Source: Methanobacteriota archaeon (GTDB lineage: Archaea; Thermoplasmatota; Poseidoniia; Poseidoniales; Poseidoniaceae). From it: 12,505 bases of DNA. The stretch spans positions 1-12,505 of the forward strand of contig NZGQ01000006.1 of NCBI GenBank assembly GCA_002689565.1, read 5' to 3'. The translations under genes and the position numbers were made by a program. Positions 6,330 to 12,505 of the stretch are shown piece by piece (positions within the stretch are counted from its first letter, which is position 1; the number at the start of each line of letters is the position of its first letter). The notes under the pieces are model-generated. The model saw only the letters and a program-made list of their open reading frames with translations, ran no database searches and was not told the DNA's origin.

Positions 6330-6512
6330 ATGGAAGAAATATATGCAGGTATCCTTACTCTTGGAATACTGATATACTATTCTCCTGCTAGGAAATTGAT
6401 GAATCTAATTTTCAATTCTGGACCTCAAACTCCTGAGGAATATGAAGAAGAAGAAGCTAGGAGATTCGAGGCTGCAAAAAAACTGACAGAGATTGAGAAT
6501 GAACGTCGGTGA
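6330..6512 (+). CDS. Small membrane protein (60 residues), unknown function
   Basis: Unrecognised small protein. An N-terminal hydrophobic helix (about residues 4-17, possibly to 28) is followed by a short basic stretch (ARKLMN), then a highly charged tail from residue 33 with a run of glutamates (EEYEEEEARRFEAAKKLTEIENERR) likely to be an amphipathic helix or coiled coil. The positive charges after the helix suggest that the tail is cytoplasmic. A good ribosome-binding site, GGTGGT, lies 4 nt before the ATG. It lies 18 nt after the zinc-ribbon gene, so it is likely the second cistron of that pair, and the two may act together at the membrane. Confidence 0.68.
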   Translation: MEEIYAGILTLGILIYYSPARKLMNLIFNSGPQTPEEYEEEEARRFEAAKKLTEIENERR

Positions 6513-6551
6513 AACGGTGAGTCCATAAGCGAGCGTTAGCCGGCTTGGTTC

Positions 6552-8228
6552 ATGTCCCGTGAACTAATCCGTGTCGAGGGTGTCGACCGAGCATTCGGTC
6601 CGGTCACCGTTTTAGAGGACATCAACATCATGGTGAATGAGGGTGACAGGATTGGAATCGTTGGTCACAACGGTGCAGGAAAGACCACATTACTCAACAC
6701 AATTTCTGAACAAAAGCAAGACGTCGGAGACATCGAGTTTGCTAGCGGAATTAGAATTGCATATCTTACTCAAATTAGAGATATCGATGATGATTCAACA
6801 ATCGAGGAAGAGTTGTCTCGTAAGGGTCGTCAATTTCAGGAATTAGAAGAGGAAATTGCAGCGATTGAGGCTCAGATGGTCGACCCTGCCTTCTATGAAG
6901 GGGACTGGCAACCAGTGATGGATAGATACTCAGAATTGCAAACAATGCTCGGTGCTTCAGGCGGTACTAATGTGGCAAATATTGCTAAGGCCATTCTTGA
7001 GAGACTTGGCCTAGACCAGCACCCTATGGATATGAAAGTCAGTTCTCTTTCAGGTGGAGAGAGAGCAAAACTTGCGCTTGCTCGCCAATTGGTTGGACTT
7101 GCGGGTGTCGATGTCATTTTCCTTGACGAGCCGACAAATCACTTGGATATTCAAACAACTGAGTGGCTTGAAGAATTTATCAATGAATTCGTTGGAGCCC
7201 AACTAATTGTTTCTCACGACAGATATTTCCTAGACCAAGTTTGCACCAGAGTCGTTGAAATCGACAATCTGAGAAATTGGAATTTTAATGGTAATTATTC
7301 TCAGTATCTCAAGCAGAAGGACAACTTCCTCGCTGCTCTTGATGATCGAATCAAGACTGTAGAGAAGAAAATATCCCACACTCAGTCCGCACTTCGCTCG
7401 ATGAAGTCTGCTAACAAGTATGACAAGTCAATCTCTGCAAAACACAAGATGATTGAGAGAATGCAAGGGGAATTGAAGGCTTTGAAAGCACGTAAGCCGA
7501 AGCAGCGCAAAGGTTTGCGCTTTAATCTGGAAGCTGTTGACAAATCAAGCAATGACATCATCGAATTGAAGGATGTCTCAAAGAAATTTGAGGGACTCAA
7601 GCGTCCGATTTTGGATAAACAGAATCTTGAGATTTCCAAGGGTAACAGAATCGGAATTGTCGGTGGCAACGGACAAGGAAAAACCACTCTTCTGAAGGTG
7701 ATAACTGGTGATGAGACAATCGATTCTGGAGAAAGAGACCTCGCTCCTGGTGCAATTATTGGATATTATCACCAAGACCACAGAACCCTAGATTTCAAAC
7801 TAAATCCTGTAGAACAAGTCGAGGCACTTCGCCCAGACATGCAGTATGGGGACATTCGTGCAGCACTGGGGAGATTCCAATTCAGTAAGGATCAGGTAAC
7901 TACTCCATTAGGGAAATTATCCGGTGGAGAAAGAGCCCGTGTTGCATTACTCAAACTGCTTCTAGAAGAGAACAACTTGCTACTACTTGACGAACCTACC
8001 AACCACTTGGATATGGATGCTAAGGAGACATTGGAAGAGGCACTAGTCGAGTATGATGGCGCGATTGTAACCGTTAGCCACGATAGATGGTTCCTTGACC
8101 AAGTGGTCAATCAAATCTGGGAATTACAGGACGGAGTTGTAACCAAGTACTACGGTAATTACACCGACTACATCAGGAAAAAGAAGGGTCTTCCGCCTTT
8201 GGTTGATGGAGAAGAACCGGTCCTGTGA
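6552..8228 (+). CDS. ABC-F family ATPase (ribosome-associated translation factor type)
   Basis: Soluble protein with two ABC nucleotide-binding domains and no membrane segments, 558 residues. Domain 1 has Walker A GHNGAGKTT (38-46), signature LSGGE (166-170), DEPTNHLD (192-199) and the switch His222. Domain 2 has GGNGQGKTT (371-379), LSGGE (456-460), DEPTNHLD (480-487) and His510. The inter-domain linker, about 240-330, is charged and helical (KTVEKKISHTQSALRSMKSANKY), the region that reaches the P-site tRNA in ABC-F proteins. This architecture marks the Uup/EttA/YdiF type, which acts on the ribosome to resolve stalling or tune elongation. The role here is inferred. No antibiotic-resistance subtype can be called. 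It is not ABCE1, because the N-terminal iron-sulfur domain is absent. The ATG at 6552 lacks a clear Shine-Dalgarno. The 3' end overlaps the convergent nnr gene by 56 bp. Confidence 0.92.
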   Translation: MSRELIRVEGVDRAFGPVTVLEDINIMVNEGDRIGIVGHNGAGKTTLLNTISEQKQDVGDIEFASGIRIAYLTQIRDIDDDSTIEEELSRKGRQFQELEEEIAAIEAQMVDPAFYEGDWQPVMDRYSELQTMLGASGGTNVANIAKAILERLGLDQHPMDMKVSSLSGGERAKLALARQLVGLAGVDVIFLDEPTNHLDIQTTEWLEEFINEFVGAQLIVSHDRYFLDQVCTRVVEIDNLRNWNFNGNYSQYLKQKDNFLAALDDRIKTVEKKISHTQSALRSMKSANKYDKSISAKHKMIERMQGELKALKARKPKQRKGLRFNLEAVDKSSNDIIELKDVSKKFEGLKRPILDKQNLEISKGNRIGIVGGNGQGKTTLLKVITGDETIDSGERDLAPGAIIGYYHQDHRTLDFKLNPVEQVEALRPDMQYGDIRAALGRFQFSKDQVTTPLGKLSGGERARVALLKLLLEENNLLLLDEPTNHLDMDAKETLEEALVEYDGAIVTVSHDRWFLDQVVNQIWELQDGVVTKYYGNYTDYIRKKKGLPPLVDGEEPVL

Positions 8229-9600
8229 TCAATGCTCTTGACAAGTAAGGCGGCACATCTTCTGCCACCATCCCTGGCCCAATTTCATCTCCAGCTATTT
8301 TTCCAGCAACTCGCATGAGGTGAACTCCCAATCTTGCAGCGCTCCAAGGCGATAAACCAAGCCCCAGTAACCCTCCAAGGCATCCAGCAAGTAGGTCTCC
8401 AGTTCCGCCCATTGACATGCGCGGATTTCCACCTTTGCCTATTCCTCCGCGCCCGCCAGCGCCGATGATGATGTCCTCTGCTCCGGTTCGAATTACTACT
8501 CTTGATTCCCTCGTGCCAGCTAACATATCGGGCACTGCATCGATGTTGCCAATCCAATTTTCCAACTCTTTTTGATGAGGTGTGACAATTCCAAGTAAGT
8601 TTTCAGGCCAACCTTCTAGTGCCTTAATTGCGTCTGCATCAATCACTTTTGGGATGTTAGGAGTAGACTGTATCAACAATCTAACGGCTTCAAGGGATTC
8701 AGGATTATCTCCCATTCCCGGGCCGATAACCATCGCTTGTACTCCTCTCCCAGTCATACATCTCTTGACTAATTCTGTAACATCGCTGATGTATTCTGAA
8801 TCATTCATCTTCTCTTGAATCAACCCACTGGGCCATTTCGCTCGCGCTGCTGCTTGGCTTGGCATTGCCACATGAACAAGGTCTACACCCATTCTTTCTG
8901 CAGCCATGCCAGAGAGGATTGGAGCGCCATGGTAAGGCCCTCCTCCCACGATTAGAACTCGTCCTCTATCACCTTTGATTTGACCTTCTTGTGGATGAGG
9001 ATAGCGTAGAAGATCTCCCGGGCCAGGGTCTAGTGTTCCTGATGGCCAGCCAACAGGTGCAACGAAAACATCCCCTACTTCGGGAAGCAGTTGGCCCTTT
9101 GCATCGACCATATTCGACTTAGGCGCCTCGTATGTTACGGTTCGAAAAGCGTTGAATGAGATGCCAGAGCCACATCCTGTTGGCATATCACATGCCAATA
9201 CCATAGGCCTGCCAGGAATTGCTTCCATCAGTCGTAAAATTTCTCCACGTGGTTGTCCATAGGAACCTGCGCCAAGTAGGCAGTCAACGATGGTAGCAGG
9301 AGCAATCTCAGGTAATGATTCGACAGAATGAGTGACACCATTCCAATCATCCCTTGCTCGCTGTGCAAGCGCAGTCTTCTGTTTATCGTGAGTCGCTACA
9401 ACATAGCAATTTTCCAGCATGTTGGCAAGTCTAAACCCATCTCCACCATTATTGCCGGGTCCACAAAGAATCCAAATCGGCTTTGGTGCACCTTCCAGGG
9501 CATTTGCAAGGTGCTCAGCTGCAGTAACCATCAGTGCATCCATATCTGCGCCCAATGCTTCGGCATTGGTATCGAGGATTGCAATCTCTCGAGGAGACAT
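8173..9600 (-). CDS. nnr: Bifunctional NAD(P)H-hydrate epimerase / ADP- or ATP-dependent dehydratase
   Basis: Repairs NADHX/NADPHX, damaged hydrated forms of the nicotinamide cofactors. The N-terminal YjeF_N epimerase domain (about 1-205) interconverts the R and S hydrates. The C-terminal ribokinase-like domain (about 206-475) dehydrates the S form using a nucleotide. With the ATG at 9600 as residue 1, landmarks are GPGNNGGDGF (47-56), VDCLLGAG (105-112), CDMPTG (137-142), GDRGRVLIVGGGPYHGAP (210-227), GPGMG (293-297), TPHQKEL (340-346) and GGTGD (398-402), whose Asp is the catalytic base. The start at 9600 fits the family N-terminus (MSPREIAILDTNAEALG). An in-frame ATG at 9618 adds six residues. 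The two-domain fusion is common in prokaryotes. The last 18 codons lie antisense to the end of the ABC-F gene. It is divergent from icmF. Confidence 0.93.
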   Translation of the reverse strand: MSPREIAILDTNAEALGADMDALMVTAAEHLANALEGAPKPIWILCGPGNNGGDGFRLANMLENCYVVATHDKQKTALAQRARDDWNGVTHSVESLPEIAPATIVDCLLGAGSYGQPRGEILRLMEAIPGRPMVLACDMPTGCGSGISFNAFRTVTYEAPKSNMVDAKGQLLPEVGDVFVAPVGWPSGTLDPGPGDLLRYPHPQEGQIKGDRGRVLIVGGGPYHGAPILSGMAAERMGVDLVHVAMPSQAAARAKWPSGLIQEKMNDSEYISDVTELVKRCMTGRGVQAMVIGPGMGDNPESLEAVRLLIQSTPNIPKVIDADAIKALEGWPENLLGIVTPHQKELENWIGNIDAVPDMLAGTRESRVVIRTGAEDIIIGAGGRGGIGKGGNPRMSMGGTGDLLAGCLGGLLGLGLSPWSAARLGVHLMRVAGKIAGDEIGPGMVAEDVPPYLSRALITGPVLLHQPKAEDPSFS

Positions 9601-9660
9601 TATCCAGCGGGGGCGCATAGGGCTAGCACTGACTTCGAGGCTTTTGATTCAAACGGTATC
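9601..9660. promoter_or_regulatory. Divergent spacer between nnr and icmF
   Basis: This 60-bp spacer must carry both divergent promoters unless they lie within the coding ends. The only AT-rich patch is TTTTGATTCAAA (9643-9652 region), nearly symmetric and so able to read as a weak TATA-like element in either direction. It is about 14 bp from the first icmF ATG and about 44 bp from the ATG of an mRNA start at 9691, so no clean spacing results. No convincing Shine-Dalgarno for icmF is seen. Low confidence for any specific element. Confidence 0.25.
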
Positions 9661-12505
9661 ATGATGAATGAAATTATGTTCCGTAGGAACATGTCGGAAG
9701 AGGCGCCAGTGTTTGAGACAACCACCGGGCCTGTCCGTGTAATCACCGCTGCAAGCCTGTTTGACGGCCATGATGCAGCGATTAACGTGATGCGTAGGCT
9801 CATACAATCCAGTGGAGCCGAAGTAATTCACTTGGGTCATGACCGCTCTGCAAAAGATGTGGTCGATTGTGCGGTTCAAGAAGACGCTCACGCCGTTGCT
9901 TTGACCTCCTATCAAGGTGGTCACATGGAGTATTTCACTTACATTCGCCAACTACTTGATGAGGCTGGCTGCGACCATGTCCGTATCTTTGGAGGCGGTG
10001 GCGGAACTATCACTCCTCCAGAAATCAGAGACCTACACAAGAGCGGTATCTCTCGAATCTATTCTCCTGACGATGGTCTAAAGATGGGTCTGATGGGAAT
10101 GATCCACGATTTGATGGGCACAGCAAGCGAAGTTGATTTGATCTCAGATGATAGGCTTGCAAGCCTAGACGGACCAATTACTGCTGATGATATGGCAAAG
10201 GTTGGACTTCTTCTGACAATGTCTGAATCTGCTAGTGATGGAGATTTCAAAACAATGATTGAGAAGACCCGCTCAAGCGATAAAGACGTCCCAGTCATCG
10301 GATTTACCGGAACTGGCGGTGCTGGAAAGAGCAGTCTGCTCGATGAGTTGATGCTGCGAATCCTTCGTGATAATCCTGACAAGAAAGTCTGCCTTCTCTG
10401 TGTCGATCCAACACGAAAGCGAACCGGTGGTGCGCTTCTAGGCGACAGAATCAGAATGAATTCACTATCCAACAATAACCTCTACATGCGCTCGCTTGCA
10501 AGTCGTGGCAGTGGTTCAGAAATTAGCGCAAACCTTGACCGCGCAATCGAGGCGGCAAAGGCTGTTGGCTTCGATTTGATTTTCTGTGAAACTAGCGGTA
10601 TCGGGCAAGGCAGTGATGCGATTACCACAGTTTCAGACCGCTCGCTATATGTTATGACAGCAGAGTTCGGTGCACACACTCAACTTGAGAAAATAGAGAT
10701 GCTTGATGTTGCTGACCTCGTCGTTCTAAACAAGTACGAAAAGAGAGGCAGTGAAGATGCACTACGTGCTATTCGCAAGCAAGTTCGCCGCAACAGAAAC
10801 AAGTTCGATGTCGAAGACCATGAGTTACCAGTAGTCGCTACAATCGCTAGCCAATTCGCCGACCCAGGTGTCGATGTCCTATGGCAGAAGTTGGCTGCAA
10901 TGGTTGGATTCGAGGCTAGTGAGCCAATGGGTACAATCGGAGAGCGAAAGGGTGTAATCCCTCCAGAAAGAGTCCACTATCTATCTGAAATCGCTTCTGT
11001 CATCCGTGAATATCATGAGGCAAACAAGACGCTTTCCGAGAAGCTGCGCCTAATGCAGCACCTCGAAACTGCGAGCCAAGAACTTCCATCAATCAAGAGC
11101 GAAGTCGATGAGCACCTAGTAGAATTACGCGAAGAAGTCGCAGAAGCAAAGCAGGCTGTAGAAGGATTCAGGTCCTTAGCTGAAGAATACGGAAGCGGCG
11201 AATACACCTACCATGTTCGTGGTAAACCATTCACGGTTTCAACGGTAACAGAATCTCTCTCACATCAGATGATCCCTCGTGTTGCACTGCCAAAGTACAC
11301 CGATGACGGTGACATGTTCAACTGGTTGACAAGAGAAAATGCACCGGGCCATTTCCCGTTTACTGCGGGTGTATTCCCATTCAAGCGAACCGATGAATTG
11401 AGTGCTAGAATGTTCGCTGGGGAAGGAGAAGGCGAGCGTACAAACCGCAGATTCCACCTTCTCTCACAAGGCCAAGATTACGTCAGACTCTCCACCGCTT
11501 TCGATAGCGTAACCCTGTATGGGCGAGACCCTGACCGCAGGCCAGACATCTGGGGTAAGGTCGGTAACTCAGGCGTTTCAATCGCCAGCATTGATGATGC
11601 GAAACGCCTGTATTCTGGATTCGATTTGTGTGATGCTAACACCTCGGTATCGATGACAATTAACGGTCCAGCACCGATAATTCTTGCATTCTATCTCAAC
11701 GCAGCAATCGACCAGCAGGTCGAGAAGCATCTGCAATTAGAAGCAGATGCAAGCGGCTATCGTGGCGACCTACCAGAAGGCCACGATGGATTTGGCTTGG
11801 CTACTGTAGGCAAGCGTGGAGATGAAATGGTTGATGGCGCAACCTATGCAGAGATCAAGGCAAAGACTCTGCAAACAGTCCGTGGTACAGTTCAGGCTGA
11901 TATTCTCAAGGAAGACCAGGCTCAAAACACCTGTATCTTCTCTACACCGTTCGCTCTCAAGATGATGGGTGACGTTCAGCAGTACTACATCGACAACGGA
12001 GTTCGCAACCACTACTCGGTTTCAATTTCCGGCTATCACATCGCTGAAGCAGGTGCAAATCCAATCACTCAGTTGGCTTTGACACTAGCTAACGGATTCA
12101 CCTATGTCGAGTATTACCGCAGCAGAGGTATGGATGTAGCACAATTCGCTCCTAACTTGTCTTTCTTCTTCTCAAACGGTCTCGACCCAGAATATACTGT
12201 AATTGGAAGAGTAGCTCGCCGCATATGGGCTGTAACTATGCGTGACTTGTACGGTGCAGATGCTCGCAGTCAGAAGTTGAAATATCACATTCAGACCAGT
12301 GGACGCAGCCTGCACGCTCAAGAAATCGACTTCAACGATATCCGTACAACCCTACAGGCTCTATTGGCGATTCAAGACAATGCAAACTCACTGCACACCA
12401 ATGCATACGATGAGGCGATTACCACTCCAACCGAGGAATCGGTGAGAAGGGCGCTTGCAATACAGTTGATTGTCAACAAGGAAAGCGGTTGGACCAAGAC
12501 TGAGA
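9661..12505 (+). CDS. icmF: Fused isobutyryl-CoA mutase IcmF (B12-dependent), 3' end outside window
   Basis: Adenosylcobalamin-dependent mutase interconverting isobutyryl-CoA and n-butyryl-CoA, with a built-in G-protein chaperone. 948 codons are visible and the frame is open to the window edge; the family is about 1,090. Order: B12-binding domain (about 27-160) with FDGHDAAI, where His37 is the lower cobalt ligand; MeaI-like GTPase with P-loop GTGGAGKS (217-224), CETSGIGQGSD and NKYE (357-360) in place of NKxD; helical linker (about 435-525); then the mutase barrel from about 545. Barrel residues against methylmalonyl-CoA mutase: Gln755 (QAQNT) in place of the Arg that holds the methylmalonyl carboxylate, Phe572 (AGVFPF) near the usual Tyr, and His793 (SGYH) conserved. 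These favour isobutyryl-CoA. Starts are possible at 9661, 9664, 9676 and 9691; the last best matches family N-terminus length. Confidence 0.93.
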   Translation, partial: MMNEIMFRRNMSEEAPVFETTTGPVRVITAASLFDGHDAAINVMRRLIQSSGAEVIHLGHDRSAKDVVDCAVQEDAHAVALTSYQGGHMEYFTYIRQLLDEAGCDHVRIFGGGGGTITPPEIRDLHKSGISRIYSPDDGLKMGLMGMIHDLMGTASEVDLISDDRLASLDGPITADDMAKVGLLLTMSESASDGDFKTMIEKTRSSDKDVPVIGFTGTGGAGKSSLLDELMLRILRDNPDKKVCLLCVDPTRKRTGGALLGDRIRMNSLSNNNLYMRSLASRGSGSEISANLDRAIEAAKAVGFDLIFCETSGIGQGSDAITTVSDRSLYVMTAEFGAHTQLEKIEMLDVADLVVLNKYEKRGSEDALRAIRKQVRRNRNKFDVEDHELPVVATIASQFADPGVDVLWQKLAAMVGFEASEPMGTIGERKGVIPPERVHYLSEIASVIREYHEANKTLSEKLRLMQHLETASQELPSIKSEVDEHLVELREEVAEAKQAVEGFRSLAEEYGSGEYTYHVRGKPFTVSTVTESLSHQMIPRVALPKYTDDGDMFNWLTRENAPGHFPFTAGVFPFKRTDELSARMFAGEGEGERTNRRFHLLSQGQDYVRLSTAFDSVTLYGRDPDRRPDIWGKVGNSGVSIASIDDAKRLYSGFDLCDANTSVSMTINGPAPIILAFYLNAAIDQQVEKHLQLEADASGYRGDLPEGHDGFGLATVGKRGDEMVDGATYAEIKAKTLQTVRGTVQADILKEDQAQNTCIFSTPFALKMMGDVQQYYIDNGVRNHYSVSISGYHIAEAGANPITQLALTLANGFTYVEYYRSRGMDVAQFAPNLSFFFSNGLDPEYTVIGRVARRIWAVTMRDLYGADARSQKLKYHIQTSGRSLHAQEIDFNDIRTTLQALLAIQDNANSLHTNAYDEAITTPTEESVRRALAIQLIVNKESGWTKTE

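Noticed and set aside
9600..12012. Minus-strand frames inside icmF (for example 9649-9951, 10059-10475, 11770-12012)
   Set aside because: Antisense to a continuous, strongly conserved IcmF reading frame; no domains or starts of their own.
1..12505. CRISPR array, insertion sequence, tRNA/rRNA gene, toxin-antitoxin or defence island
   Set aside because: No regularly spaced repeats, transposase-like protein, T-loop/cloverleaf pattern or defence-type domains were seen; the genes are mostly housekeeping or metabolic.
9661..12505. Methylmalonyl-CoA mutase
   Set aside because: The B12 domain is N-terminal with a built-in GTPase domain, and the carboxylate-binding Arg is replaced by Gln755, both pointing to IcmF.

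Overview
The window reads as a compact piece of an archaeal chromosome, most likely a marine Euryarchaeota of the Marine Group II / Poseidoniales type. This is inferred from gene content, not from any search. Archaeal information-processing genes (Nop5, fibrillarin, TFS) sit beside genes of bacterial flavour (Fpg/MutM, an ABC-F ATPase, tandem SCO lipoproteins, IcmF). Some starts look leaderless, with a TATA-like box about 25 bp upstream; others have a GGAG/GAGGT Shine-Dalgarno. No tRNA, rRNA, CRISPR array, insertion sequence or gene-less stretch over 300 bp was seen. The longest non-coding gap is about 165 bp (5562-5726).

Layout. (1) 1-1188, minus: nop5 then flpA (cut by the window edge), the protein pair of the box C/D RNA 2'-O-methylation complex. 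(2) 1264-2807, plus, divergent from the first pair: tfs (transcript-cleavage factor) and two tandem SCO/SenC-like lipoproteins, probably one operon with 4-10 nt gaps. (3) 2808-5561, minus: fpg, a LysE-type exporter, a 56-residue unknown protein and a PPP-family metallophosphoesterase, the last preceded by a perfect 9-bp-arm inverted repeat. (4) 5727-6512, plus: an AT-rich pair of uncharacterised membrane proteins, one with an N-terminal zinc ribbon. (5) 6552-8228, plus: an ABC-F ATPase whose 3' end overlaps the convergent gene. (6) 8173-9600, minus: bifunctional NAD(P)HX epimerase/dehydratase. (7) 9661 to the end, plus: icmF, the fused adenosylcobalamin-dependent isobutyryl-CoA mutase, incomplete at the right edge.

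Functional links: box C/D RNP and TFS serve RNA modification and transcription. Fpg and the NAD(P)HX repair enzyme are damage-repair functions. The SCO pair suggests extracytoplasmic copper or thiol-redox chemistry, as in an aerobic respirer. IcmF suggests branched-chain or short-chain acyl-CoA metabolism. No clear defence island or mobile system is present. The least explained parts are the zinc-ribbon/small membrane protein pair, the 56-residue ORF, and the palindrome at the phosphatase start.
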